In this document: in pieces, positions 1-11,200 of the stretch
How positions within the stretch are numbered: the stretch's first letter is position 1
Layout of the letters: each line of letters opens with the position of its first letter
Origin: Simmondsia chinensis
Lineage: Eukaryota > Streptophyta > Magnoliopsida > Caryophyllales > Simmondsiaceae
Direction of reading: 5' to 3'
DNA: 64,000 bases
Assembly: GCA_018398585.1 (NCBI GenBank)
Contig: JAGTTD010000011.1
Location: 12,453,346 to 12,517,345, forward strand
The notes under the pieces: generated by a model
The model's input: only the letters and a program-made list of their open reading frames with translations
What the model was told of the DNA's origin: nothing
Database searches by the model: none
Program-made: the position numbers and the translations under genes

Positions 1-1216
1 TTAGAAGACCAAATAGGACAATTGACCTAGGCACTTCATAGGCAAGAAGAATGGAGGTTACCCTCCCAACCTCTCACAATTCCAAGAAGAAGGGAGGTTA
101 CCCTCCCAACCCCTCACAATTCCAGCAGGGTTAACTAGTTCTAACCTTAACTTGCCTCCTCACGAGGTGGTTCAGGTGGTGTCAGTGTTTTGGTAGGTGA
201 TCCTTAGAGATGTGGAGGTCGAGATTGAGAAGAAGAGCACGAGTCCCTCCCCCACTGCTGATGGGGAGGACCCAGAAGATAGGGTTTTTGAACCCGTTGT
301 CCCTTTTCCTTTGGCCCTTATAGGACCAAACAAGAAGGACGATCCAAAGAGGGCTGAGCTCATAGATGTTTTTAAGGATGTGAAGATTAACTTATCCTTG
401 ATTGAAGTCATTAAACACATTCCTATTTATGCCAAGTTTCTCAAGGACCTTTGCACCAAAAAGAAGCGCGCGCAAGCGCTTATCCCGAAGAAGGTCTGAT
501 TCACTGAGAAGGTGAGCAGCATTTTAGTGTTGGGCGCCCCACCCAAGTTTTAGGACCCCAGGGCATTTACTATTCCATGCGTCTTAGGAGAGCGTTACAC
601 TAGTAGAGCCTTGCTAGATCTAGGAGCAAGTGTAAACCTCATTCCTTACTCGGTTTGTCGGGAATTGGATATAGGAGATCTTAAGCCAACGAATGTTACA
701 CTTCAGGTGGTTGATAGGACAGAGCGAGTATCTCGTGGGGTAGTGGAAGATGTACTTGTCAAGGTTGACAAATTTTACTTCCCGATTGATTTTCTCGTTT
801 TATATATAGACCCTACTCCTAGGCAAAAGCACAACGCGCGCATTATTCTATGTTGACCATTCTTAGCCACGGCCGACACTGTGATTCATTGTAGGACAGG
901 AGTATTAGAGGTTTCTTTTGGAAACCTCAAGGGTGAATTGAAGGTCTCGAACATTATTTGGCACTCTGAGATTGAGGACGAGTTGGAGTGCTATAGGGTT
1001 GATGATATTGACCCTTTGGTAGAGTTGGTTAAGCCTGATTCTACTAAAAGTGCTGATTGTTATAGTGTCCCTATCTGTGTCAATAGCTATGCTTCATCAC
1101 CTATCCCTGGTAGGATAGAGATTCGAGGCCCGGTGCTGGTAATGTTTCCCTCCTTGATAGTCACGGGTCTTGGAATGCTGTTGGGTTTGGGGATCGTCCC
1201 TATTGGGTTAACCTGA
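1..1216 (+). pseudogene. gag-pro: Athila-type gag C-terminus and protease remnant (element A)
   Basis: Remnant of the Gag C-terminus and aspartic protease of a Ty3/gypsy element of the Athila type. The frame reads a Gag tail (LEDQIGQLT, then a proline-rich stretch), the conserved block before the protease (VVPFPLALIG, IPIYAKFLKDL, near 290-460) and the protease active-site region LLDLGASVNLIPYSV near 606-650, followed by GVVEDVLVKVDKFYFPIDF. DLGAS in place of DTG/DSG is usual for Athila proteases. Stops interrupt the frame near 180, 499, 550 and 855. Reverse transcriptase, RNase H and integrase are absent: after about 1040 the frame is unrelated and runs directly into the element's 3' non-coding end. 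The element begins upstream of the window. It cannot make a functional protein. Confidence 0.85.
47..122 (+). repeat. Two tandem copies of a ~38-bp unit in gag A
   Basis: The segment AAGAAGAATGGAGGTTACCC and its continuation through CTCACAATTCC occurs twice in a row (about 47-84 and 85-122) with two or three differences. It lies in the proline-rich Gag tail, so it is a local tandem duplication inside an already degenerate gene. Confidence 0.8.
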
Positions 1217-2762
1217 GTTCTATGGCAGACACTGCCTTGGATTTTTGTTGACATTATGCTTTAAACCGCATCCGGCTGAAGATGTTACACTTAGCGCTCT
1301 TGGGAGGCAACCCAACCTACTTTTAATTTTGTTTTAATTTTTTTTTCCATATGAAGTTCAATTGTAGATTCTTTTATTATTCCTACCTTGCTAACTTTGT
1401 TTTTCTTCTACTAAACACTTATATGAACCTTATTTTTAATGCTACTAACAATTTGTTTAGTATTCTATCTTCTATGTCTTCGATTGCAACTTGCTAGTTC
1501 TGTCTTCCCTTTTGCTCACCATGCATAGCTAAATATGCCATACCTTAGGTCGTCTCTTTCCTTTCCTTACTTGTATTAACTTTCGTTGATTTGTATTGAT
1601 GACAACACATGGTTTGGGTTTGGGGATGGCATGTATGGTGTGAACTTTGTTCGTCCTTTGAGCTTAATTTTGCTTAAATTAGCTAAGTTTTTGCATGAAT
1701 AAGCATCGAATTGTTTGTGACTTCTATTGACGGTTAAATTTAAGATGTACTATAATGATTAGAATATTTATGTAATGAAATTATTTCTAGCGCAAACTTT
1801 TGAATCTGTATTTTTGTCTTTCAACTTGTTAGAGAGATTATTATTTTTCACCCTTAATCTTGAGACATATCCTACTTTTTAGGTTGAAATAGTGAAAATA
1901 ATTTTTGGAATTTGAATCCACCACTTTACTCCTAACAATGTCTAAATCAATTTGCTATCTCTTTATTTTGAGTGATTTCTTAAAAAAAAAAAAGAACAAA
2001 TAAGTTCCTGTGATTTGCTGATTCTTGTAGCTCCTATATCTTGAGCAAGTAAGCCAATAGGGATGTCTTAACACTTGGTACCTTGAGCCAACTGGGTCGA
2101 GAGCTGCCGGTCCAAAGCTTGCTACATGGGCTACAGGGAAAACTTAAGAAGAATTAACCAGCTCAGGTTACTCCAGTAAGCACTAATACCAAAAAAATAA
2201 TAAATAAAAAATAAAGATATGTGCTCGTAACGGCTTAGGCTGTGAATTCCTTAGACTCGAGTCATTAGGTCCGAGGAGTGTTCTTCACCAGGTGCCTTGA
2301 GCCAACTGGATCGGGAGTTACTGGCCGGAAACTCGCTACATGGGTCTGAGGGAGATACGTCTGACCATGGAAAAGAAAAGGAAAAAAAAGCAAAAAAGGG
2401 GAAAACAAGAGAGAAAAGAGAAGCCTTTTGATTTCACTATTGATTAGCGGTAAATGGTTATGATAACTGATTCCTTCTATTATTCTCTTTATTTGTCTTA
2501 AGTTTGGAGGATTTGAAATAAGACAAAGGAGAGAGAAGGTCTAAGCTCACATACTGGTAAAAAGACTTGAATCATGAGACTCGAGTTAAACCAGTATAAT
2601 AATATCACATAAAGATTCTCTACTCTCAAGTACACCTTCAAATATGATCAAAAAATGATTTTCACAAGTTATTCTTGTTATTGCATGCCTGTCTAAATTT
2701 TTTCATCATTGGCTAGTTTAAGTTGAATCTTGCTTGAGGACAAGGCATGGGTTTGGGAATGT
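1217..2762 (+). other. 3' non-coding end of Athila-type element A
   Basis: No gene is visible. The segment starts with the hallmark TTAGCGCTCTTGGGAGGCAA (around 1291-1312), which in Athila-type elements lies just after pol, so the whole of pol downstream of protease has been deleted. The rest is AT-rich 3' untranslated sequence. Two diverged copies of a ~75-bp GC-richer block (about 2070-2146 and 2283-2354, sharing TTGAGCCAACTGG and GCTACATGGG) sit about 213 bp apart. The segment ends in GAGGACAAGGCATGGGTTTG, a degenerate polypurine-type tract directly before the LTR. Confidence 0.7.
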
Positions 2763-3029
2763 TGATGTGCTTTATATTTGCATATTTTATTCTTCATTCT
2801 TGCGAAATATTCAGCTTTTACATGTGTGTTTTTGTTGTAATCTGGGTACATTTAGGCTTGGAGTACAAAGGAATGAACAAAGGTGGAAAAACAAAAAATT
2901 CACGTATAATCGAGGCATATTTGAAGATTACTTCAAGAAACCCGACCACATGTGGAAAAGAATAACCAATCGTGTTGTAATTCGGTAAACCAAATAGGTT
3001 TCATGGATAGTTAATATATACATATTATA

Positions 3030-3702
3030 GGGTAAATTATAGAAAACCTTCCTCACTTTTGCTTCAAAAACTAAAAGCCCCCCTTACAAATAAAATCACT
3101 CATTAAACCCCCTCATTTTTAAAAAATTATCACTTTGCCCCCAAACAACTTATTTTGGACCATTTTGCCTCTTAAATAAAATAATTCAGTATTTGATTAT
3201 AATTTTTAAGTAGAATTTTATATTTTGAGAAAAAATAAGAATTTTTTCATATATATTAAAAAAAGAAAGTTTTTATATTTATAAAAATTTTTATTTTAAT
3301 TAATTATATAGTAGTGCATTATAATATCAATAAAAATATTATATTTTATTAAATATTATCTTTTATGAAAATTTTAAAAATATTTTTTATCTTTTGAACT
3401 TGTAATATCATTACTATAGTTAATTAAAACAATTATATTTTTTATAAATATATAAAATTTTCTTAATTCTATTGCAAAAAACATAAAATTTTTCTAATTT
3501 TTGTCTAATAATATAAAATTCCTTTCTAAAAATATAATTAAACGTTTAACCCCCTCACTTTTGAGGGGCAAAATGGCCAAAAAAAATTTATGGAGGTTAA
3601 GTGATAAATTTTTAAAAGTAAGAGGGTTTTATGACTGCTTTTATTTGTGAGAGGAGTTTATATTTTTGAAGCAAAAAGCAGGAAATTTTCTGTAATTTAT
3701 CC
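3030..3702. mobile_element. MITE with ~130-bp terminal inverted repeats, TA target
   Basis: The left end GGGTAAATTATAGAAAACC is matched by the reverse complement of the right end (GGATAAATTACAGAAAATTT). The similarity continues about 130 bp inward, through blocks such as ACTTTTGCTTCAAAAA and TAAACCCCCTCA. The interior is about 400 bp of very AT-rich DNA without an ORF. A TA dinucleotide flanks each end (3028-3029 and 3703-3704), as expected for Tc1/mariner-type insertion; a longer imperfect duplication cannot be excluded. It is inserted in the Athila-type LTR. Confidence 0.85.
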
Positions 3703-3709
3703 TATTTTA

Positions 3710-3718
<9 letters not shown>

Positions 3719-3746
<28 letters not shown>

Positions 3747-4263
3747 CACAATTCTTATGAGAAGGTGAGAGTGTAAGAGGATTAAATCTTGACCGTCCGT
3801 CATAATGGACGGCCAAGATTAAATGATCTTAATGTAACCCCCTTAACAAAAAATAAAAAATACCCATAATATCCTTCCTCATCTCTCTCCTCCTTCTCCC
3901 TCAAACCCTCCCCCCTCCCTCCCTCTCTCTATCGTCCCCCTATTCCTCCCAGCAGGGAGAGGAGAGGAGGGAGGTGGGGGTGTTGGATGGGAGGAGAAAG
4001 AAAGGAAATGATACTGTATTTGAGGGCTAGGGGCGGCCGGTGATGGGGGGTCGACGGCGAGTGGCGGCTGTAGGGGGAGGAGAGAGAGAGGAGGAACGTG
4101 GAGGAGGGTTGGAGGGAGAAGGGGGAGAGAGAGGGGGAAGTGTATTGTTGGTATTTTTTATTTTTTTAAGGGGGTCATATTAAGATCTTTTAATCTTGAC
4201 CGTCCATTGTGACGAACGGTCAAGATTTAATCCTCTCACACTCTAACCCTCTCATAAGAATCG

Positions 4264-4300
<37 letters not shown>
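3719..4300. mobile_element. MITE with ~120-bp palindrome-containing TIRs in a TA microsatellite
   Basis: Left end GCACAATTCTTATGAGAAGG (from about 3745) and right end read on the other strand, GGCACGATTCTTATGAGAGG (to about 4267), start inverted repeats of about 120 bp. Each repeat contains its own palindrome (AATCTTGACCGTCC ... GGACGG(C/T)CAAGATT). The interior is pyrimidine-rich on the left (CTCTCTCCTCC type) and purine-rich on the right, so the whole element can fold back. Pure (TA)n runs flank it (3719-3742 and 4268-4300), consistent with insertion into a TA repeat or with tract growth from a TA target duplication. No ORF. Confidence 0.85.
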
Positions 4301-4301
<1 letters not shown>

Positions 4302-4887
4302 GGAGAAGCACGCACATGACGCTTCCCCTTTTAAATATCGAAATTGACCTAATTTATGTATCTTTTGCCACGCCTCTCTTCCTCCTCTTCTTCCTGAAGC
4401 TGCTACGAGATCCAAAGGGTTCTCAAACGCTGAAGCATAAGTGGTTGGAGTGCTAGAAGGAGCAAAGCAAGGATCAACGTCAACACCAATTGAGGGAGTC
4501 TTCAAGTCCTTAGTTTTTATTCACTATTTTTTATCTTTGTTAGATTTGAACGATGTGTAAAACTCCTATGAAGGAGTGGACTTCTAGTTTAGGGATGAAG
4601 GGCGGGCAGCTGCCCGTATCCCGAATTTATATTATGCTTTTGACAATAGATTTATGTTATGTTATATACACTCCCCTGTGGGGAATTTATAATTGTGTTT
4701 GGTGTTTCTTTATGTGTGCCTATAGCCATATTGAGATATCCAAATTATTAACATTAGTTTATGAGCTTGTAACCTAAACTATAACATAACTGGTTTTCAC
4801 GCGTGGCTAGGATTGAGGTTATATCCAACCCTAAACACAATCTTTTATACAAATTAATATTTAATTAGGAGTAACAAAAGAATTTGT

Positions 4888-5095
4888 TAATGCTATTGAG
4901 ATAATCCATGCTACACCAAGGGTGATATGATGGGTTATGTCTTTAGACAAGCTCATTACCCTAAATCCCAACTTAAGTATTAATACATGTTTAATACTAA
5001 TGAGATAACCTATGCTACACGTAGAGTGATATGATAGTTATGCCTTTAGACTAGTTCATTAAGCCCTAGTTTAAATATTAACCCAGACTTAGTGC
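4888..5095 (+). repeat. Two diverged ~100-bp tandem units in the Athila LTR
   Basis: TTGAGATAATCCATGCTACA (about 4898) and ATGAGATAACCTATGCTACA (about 5000) begin two similar units that share GTGATATGAT, TTATG(T/C)CTTTAGAC and an AAGTATTAA/AAATATTAA end. They are a tandem duplication inside the LTR. Confidence 0.7.
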
Positions 5096-5635
5096 TTGTA
5101 ACCTAAGCCTCCTAAATCATAGTCATAGTAGAATATATTGACGGGATACGAGTAAAGCTACCTTGAATTCATTCCCTGAACTAACCTTAATTAAATTGGC
5201 AACTTTAGTTTATATTTAGTTTTACTATTTTAGTTAACAAATCATTCAAAATAAGCAAAAACCCAGTTGCAACCCTTCATTAATTAATAAAAATTCGACT
5301 TAACTTCGATTCCTTGTATACCCAATTTAGCTACAATGATCTCATACGCTTGCAAGTACACCGTTTTAAAACAAACTTTAGAATCACATCATGAACTCAT
5401 TAAAACCTTCAAAAATCAGTAAAACTTTCATAAAAATTAGTAAACATTTGTGTTCTTTTTCATTTTGTCTTATTTCATATCAAAAATAACAAATTTCGGT
5501 CTTTCAAATAGTGCTGAAACTACTAATTTGAGTACTCATTCAATAAACAATCCTCGTGGGATGATACTATAATCATTCTATATTACTTGATACGACTTAG
5601 TATACTTGCTAAGCAAACACCGACCATCAAGTTTT

Positions 5636-5653
5636 TGGCGCCTTTGCCGGGGA
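5636..5653 (+). promoter_or_regulatory. Primer binding site of B (tRNA-Asp type)
   Basis: TGGCGCCTTTGCCGGGGA differs at one base (CGTT to CTTT) from the standard Athila primer site, which is complementary to the 3' end of tRNA-Asp. It lies seven bases after the LTR end CCATCA, the usual spacing. It fixes the 5' end of the internal region of B. Confidence 0.9.
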
Positions 5654-5956
5654 TTGTTCTTATTCGAGTGATATCGATATCAGCTAGTTTTGGCACTCAT
5701 TTGGAGTTTTTTTGCTAAAATTCATAAATTTTGTTTAAGTTTGAAGAAAAACTTTCTTTTCTATTATTTATTTCATTCACTTGATTTTATTTGTAAAGTT
5801 ATTTGAAAAATTCGTATAGCACCCCCTAATATTGTGTTTTGTTAAGTTTTGTTTGTGTTATTTTGTTGTTTTTCTTGCATTTTATCTTTATTTTCATCCT
5901 TCTTTTACTTATAAAGTTTTTAAAATTTTTTGAAAGTTAAAATTGTTATTTTTAAG
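5654..5956 (+). other. 5' leader of Athila element B, first part
   Basis: AT-rich untranslated leader between the primer site and the insertion point of Copia element L. No ORF. It ends in TTATTTTTAAG at the L target site; the continuation is at 20586. Diverged leader units of roughly 140-160 bp (ending AAAGTTAAAATTGTTATTTT, then AAGTTAAATTTGTTATTTTT after 20586) show that the two parts belong together. Confidence 0.8.
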
Positions 5957-6574
5957 TGTAAGAAAAAAAATCTGGAACAAACTTGATATACTCTTATACC
6001 AATTTGTAGGGAAATCTTAATGCGAAAGCGTAAACCCTAATCACTTGATTTGATTCAAATAATTTGACTCACACAAACGAGAAGTAAACAAAATAGGTGA
6101 AAGAAAGAACAAACAAGAAGAACACAATGATTTATGTGGAAACCCCTCTACAATTGAGAGGGGAGAAAACCACGGGCGGAGATGGAGATCTTTGTTGATA
6201 CTGAATGGAAGAATTACAATCACACTTCCTCTTAACGAGATCTATGGAGAATTATAGATCACTCCATCTGAACTCTCGTAGCACTCAAATATCTGAATTG
6301 AAGGAATTATGAAATCATCTCTCTCTCTCTCTTGAGATGACGGCAGCCTCACTTTGAATTGGATACCTAAACTGAAATCCTAACTGGTCTATTTATAACC
6401 ATTGCGGAAAAATGACTCCCGATCGATTGGCCCAAGCCCTCTCTCGGCCCTCTCTCGGCCAAAGCATGTATTTTCACTTAAATCACCCAATCGATCGGAC
6501 ATTCCCCGGTCGATCGGTGACCCCTTGGCTACCCTTAATTTCTAAATACATAAATTTGAGGCATAATCCCACCA
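5957..6574 (-). repeat. 3' LTR of Copia L
   Basis: Matches 19968-20585 over its whole length with scattered substitutions. Read on the minus strand it follows the polypurine tract AAGGTGGAGATT (plus 6575-6588). It contains a CT microsatellite near 6320 and several GATCGATCGG-type motifs. Confidence 0.9.
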
Positions 6575-8015
6575 AATCTCCACCTTGACTCAAATTTACA
6601 TAAAAAACAAAATATCTCCACCTACTCCACAAAACACCCCACACACGGGGTTATCTTGACAAAACACAAAACCTAACCGAGTCAGAGCGAAGCTTGAACT
6701 TCCTTCTAGGTAGCATCTGAGTGAAAATATCTGAGAGGTTATCAGCAATGCCAAATGTCTTCTTCTCTGAGTTGGCTCTTGACACACTTTTTGAATTAGC
6801 CACCTGCTGCTGAACTGTGTTGCTTAACTTAAACAGAACTCCCTCTGGCTTACTCACCTGACCTGAATCACAAACAACTGATGACATCTTCTGTGGAGTC
6901 AATAACGAAGATTCATCAAACGTGACATGTCTACTCGTCAGGAATTGCTTGAAGTGAAAACCTTTCTGCTTCCCATGAAGCCCTTGGTCACAGACTATCA
7001 GTCCTGGAGACTGATCACACAAAGAGCCCCTCACACTGTGCTCAGATAGACCCCTATCACCTGAACGATCCAATCTCAAACGTCCTGAATTTGTGATCTC
7101 TGGTTCTCTCAACAACAATGATGATGAAGATGCTGCAGCAAATCTAACAACTGTGGAACCGACAAGCTCATACAGAGTACCTACCCTTCTGCCTTCATGA
7201 CTGTCAAAGCACCCTTAACGACCTTCAAAACTCCATCTTCAGCCATGTACCTGTACCCTTTATACTCAAGAGTACCTAAAGAGACGAGATTCTTCTTCAA
7301 ATCAAAAACATGGCGAACATCGCTCAAAACCCTAATAGTGCCATCGAACATCCTAAAACGAATTATTCCTATACCCAGAACTTTGCATGAAGTATCATTA
7401 CCCATCAAAGCAACTCCACCTCGAACTGACTCGTAAGTGGAAAACCAATCCCGATTGGGACAAACATGATAGGAGCAACCCGAATCCAAAATCCAACTTT
7501 TTCTAAAACTGGACTTAGGTTCAGACACAGACAGAATATCTCCATCAGTCTCATCTTCCATAACACTAGCTACTATGGATCTTTGGTCAGACCTGTTATC
7601 TGCTTCTAATCTTCTCTTAAGCTTGTAACAATCTCTCTTAATGTGCCCTTTCTTATGACAGTAGTTATAGGTTAGGTCTCGATGTCTAGACTTAAACTTG
7701 TTTCCCCTATGATCATACTCAGTTCTCCTTCCCACAAACAAACCACTACCTAAGTTATAAAAAGAATCTGTTAATTCCTTATCTACCCGTTCTTTACTCA
7801 GTAGGTTTCTCTTAACCTCATCAACAGATATGGTTTGTCTACCACCTTATATCATGCTTTCAACAAAGCCTCTATAAGAGGTAGAGAGTGAACATAACAA
7901 TAACATTGCCTGATCTTCATCCTTAAGATCATTAACATGGTTCTTAAGTGACGTACCTTCTGACATACAAAACGTGAATAACCGGTGCTTAACTGTGAGT
8001 TTGTTAGAGATAGAC
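6575..8015 (-). pseudogene. gag-pol: Copia L gag (C-terminal part), protease and pol scraps
   Basis: Minus-strand coding remnant of L continuing from the gag start at 19929 across the LINE insertion. It reads a Gag core (FTFCMSEGTSLKNHVNDL), a zinc knuckle [11 protein letters not shown] whose first Cys position is Tyr (YNYCHKKGH, near 7660), then aspartic protease with [13 protein letters not shown] (near 7480) and the downstream GAG-pre-integrase start. After about 7150 the integrase and most of pol are missing: SRHVTFDESSLL, from the integrase-RT spacer, is followed shortly by FTQMLPRRKFK, the RNase H C-terminal end. At least three in-frame stops are present. No RT or integrase catalytic core survives, so this is a gag-protease-only derivative. 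Confidence 0.85.
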
Positions 8016-8024
8016 TTGAAACAG

Positions 8025-8031
<7 letters not shown>
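8016..8031. repeat. Target-site duplication of LINE M (left copy)
   Basis: TTGAAACAGAACATAT here is repeated exactly at 19643-19658. The two copies bracket LINE M and lie in the gag gene of Copia L, whose reading frame continues across them (KLQDMFCF). A 16-bp duplication is typical of L1-type insertion. Confidence 0.9.

Positions 8032-8079
<48 letters not shown>
8032..8079 (-). repeat. (TA)n tail of LINE M
   Basis: About 48 bp of pure TA between the target duplication and the LINE 3' UTR, which ends CACTGATTTACCC on the minus strand. It sits exactly where a poly(A) tail would be, so it is probably the tail itself or an expansion of an A/T-rich tail. Confidence 0.8.
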
Positions 8080-8081
<2 letters not shown>

Positions 8082-8261
8082 GTAAATCAGTGATAAATAC
8101 CATATATGGTCAAAAATATATGTACAAGTCTACGAGGGGCGTACCGAAGCTAAGGCCAAAAGGCCTACATCAAAGAATCAATCAAAGAAAGAAACAAAGC
8201 AAGAAGTATCAACGGTCAACATGACCAAACAAAGAGAACAAGCAAATGAAAGCAATCAAAG
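8080..8261 (-). other. 3' UTR of LINE M
   Basis: Non-coding stretch between the ORF2 stop and the TA tail. Its last bases (GGTATTTATCACTGATTTACCC on the minus strand, of which CACTGATTTACC is the core) resemble the end of the poly(A)-tailed LINE fragment at 27926-28254 (ACACTGAATTACC), suggesting related LINE families. Confidence 0.6.
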
Positions 8262-11200
8262 CTAATGCTCAATCCCCCACTCTTGCAGAAGTTGCGAGTG
8301 GGGATGAGCACCGCGAAGCGTAGGAGCAGCTATAAGATGATTGCGGACCAATCCTGTGATCTCCTCAATGATGACTGCAGAAGGCCTGGACTGGGAGCGA
8401 TGAATCCTCAGGCTTTGCTCATACCAGAGGATGTAAACCGTAGCAGAGAAACAAAGGCGGGCAAGGATCCGATCCACCTCGCGGCCACGGAGCCTAGTAG
8501 CAGCCCACTGAACCAGCTCGCGCCATGGAAGCATGGGCCAAGCAAAGGAGGTGCAAGAGGACATCCTGGGCCAAACAGTAGCAGAGCAGCTGCAGGTGAA
8601 GAAGAGATGGTCATACGACTCAACATCTCACCCGCACAGCATGCAAGTAGCCCGTACATCCTGCACTCGATGTCTCAGCAGTTTGTCAAATGTTCATAGT
8701 CGCTCACAGGAGGTAAGCCACAAAATGAAGGATCGCCTCAGGATGTGAAGCTGAAACCAAAGGACATGATGGATCGAGTCCTCCTCCCTCCGGCTGCGAA
8801 TCGTCTCCCATGCCGATCTAGTGGTGAATACCCCAGATGGGTCCCTCATCCATCGTACATTGTCAGCTACCCCCCGTCGGGGCCTGAAGTCAACAGAATC
8901 CCAAATAGGAACCGGCTCATCAATATCTCGTGGGAAACGCTACTGATCACCCTCAATAATATCTGAAACTCGAGAGCCCAAACGATGACTAGTGGAATGG
9001 AGGAGGCGGAAAGTGAACCGTCCCTCCAGACGTCCACACGGTAGCCAGTAATCGGACCACAAAGCAGTGTCCCGGCCATCACCAATGATATGCCGAAAAG
9101 CCCCAGAACAATGCGATCGAACACCAAGAATGCTCGTCCAAGACCAGGAAATCGAACCTCTCGGCTGAATATCCCAGAAGGACTTCTCCTGGAGTTGGTT
9201 GGCATGAATCCACCGAGGCTAGAGAGAGTCACGATCAGTGAGTAGAACCCAAATATGCTTCATGAGAGAAGCCTGGTTCCACACATGCAGACGCTAGACC
9301 CCAAGACCACCCTCTCTACGAGGGTAACAGAGATGCTCCCAGGTGACCTTGGCCTCACTCGGGCCAAGAGAAGCAGCCTTCTAGAAAAAGGCTGCAAGAG
9401 TCTACTCAATCTTCCTGATCATCAGCTTCGAGAGAATGAAGACAGATGACCAGAAGACCTGAATAGAGAATAGGATTTATCTGATAAGCTGCAAGGGCCC
9501 GGCATAAGATAAAGCACGAGATGTCCAAAGCTGGATGCGATCCAAAAGAGGCTTACAGTTAATCTATGGTAGCCTAGTCGTGGTGAGCGGCACCCCCAAA
9601 TACCTGACCGGGCACTGACCCAGCCGGAACCCCAAAATATCAAAGAGAGTCTGCTGAAGCTCAGAGTCAACCCCAGTAATGAAAATGGTGCTCTTTGCTG
9701 CATTCGTGGACAACCCCGACAGTGCAGCAAAACAATCTAAAGTCTCACAAATAACTGACAAACTGCCCTCATCAACCTCACTAAAAATCATAAGGTCATC
9801 AGCAAAGCACAAGTGAGTAAGGCTGGTACTCTGGCAACGAGGATGAAAGCGAAACCTCGGATCAGAAGATGAACGGTGAAGCAAACCCCGTAAGCCCTCC
9901 ATGGCAATAACAAAGAGGTAGGGCGAGAGAGGATCCCCCTGCCTGATGCTCCTGCTCGTGCCGAAAAAGCCAACAAGCTCACCATTAATGGCGACTGAAA
10001 ATCTGGCTGTGGAAAGACACTCCCGCACCCATCGAATCCTGACCTCAGGTATACCTATACAGCCCATAGTAGTAAGAATGAAATCCCAGCGCACCGTGTC
10101 AAAAGCCTTGCGAAGATTAGCCTTCAGAGCGCATCAATGCGAAAGCGTCCGAAGGTGATAGTCGCGCAGAAGCTCCTAAGCTAACGTAATACAATTAGAT
10201 ATCCTTCGCCTAGGAGCGAAAGCAGACTGCAAGTCATCAATAAGGTAAGGAAGAACCCCCTTTAGCCTGTTTGCAATTATCTTAGTGATGGACTTATAGA
10301 TCACATTGCAACAGGAGATTGGGTGAAAGTCAGCGAAAGTGGAGGGATTCTCCACCTTCGGGATCAAGCTGATACGAGTGGAGTTCAGAGCGCCAAGCAT
10401 GCGCCCTGACTGAAAGAAAGATTGGACAGCCCGAACAACATCACGCCCCACCACGTCCCAAGCCCTCTTAAAAAAGAGGGAGGTATTGCCATCAGGGCCA
10501 GGCGCCCTATCATCACTAGTGGAGAACAGTGCATCTCTCACTTTAACATCAGTAATTGGAACAGATAGTGGACGAGCCTGATCCTCAGAAAGACAGGTCT
10601 AAAAGAGCTCCGAAATATCCTCACGAAGCAGCCCACTCGGCTCTGTCAATAAGTCTTGAAAGTAGGAGACTCCTGCCTCAGAAACCTCACTATCATCGTT
10701 CGTCCTCCTGCCATCAGCACGAATGATAGAAGAGATCCGGCTCCTAGCCTACCGATGCGTGTCAGACTTATAGAAAAAAGGGTACCCTGATCTCCCAAAG
10801 AGAGCCACTGGATGCGATACTTCTGATGATAGAAAGCCTCCTCATCCCTACACAACTGTGAGTACTCTCGTGATAGACAATGCTCCTCCTCACAAAGTAA
10901 CATACTCTCGGGCCCATCATCTAGAGCCCGCTGAGCCTCCGTCCAGGCAACTCTCACCGCCACAACCTGAGCCGCTATGTGGCTATAATGTCTAGCATTG
11001 AGGGCCTTCAGCTCACCCTTCAACCTCTTCAGCTTTTAAGTGAGCTGAAACATAGGCGTGCCCTTAATACTAGTCGCTTAAACTGTCCTCACAGTAGGCA
11101 GAAACTCCTCATGGTCAGCCCAAAAGTTAAAACTTGAAAGGGAGCCGCGATGTGCGGCGCTTTCCAAGGCCTATAACTACAAAGGGACAATGGTCTGAAT

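Larger units (their letters stand above)
2763..5629 (+). repeat. Athila-type LTR (3' LTR of A, abutting the PBS of B)
   Basis: Starts at TGATGTGCTTTATATTTGC right after the polypurine-like tract of A and ends in CCGACCATCA, seven bases before a primer binding site. One LTR-like unit therefore seems to close A and open B, as expected after recombination between elements sharing an LTR. With the two MITEs removed it is about 1.65 kb, a normal Athila LTR size. It is AT-rich with no ORF that looks coding. By eye its sequence does not closely match the LTR at the 3' end of B (27747 on), so a hidden junction between two different LTRs inside this interval is possible. Confidence 0.6.

Noticed and set aside
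2734..2988. Two overlapping 72-84-codon ORFs
   Set aside because: They fall in the start of the Athila LTR, with no domain similarity and no coding context.
7852..8224. ORFs with long Ile-Tyr runs
   Set aside because: They translate the (TA)n tail of LINE M; low-complexity artefact. The same applies to 37025-37258.
8265..8966. Plus-strand ORFs of 70-144 codons
   Set aside because: They are antisense to the zinc-binding end of LINE M ORF2, which has clear domain motifs. Proline/serine-rich composition is typical of shadow frames.
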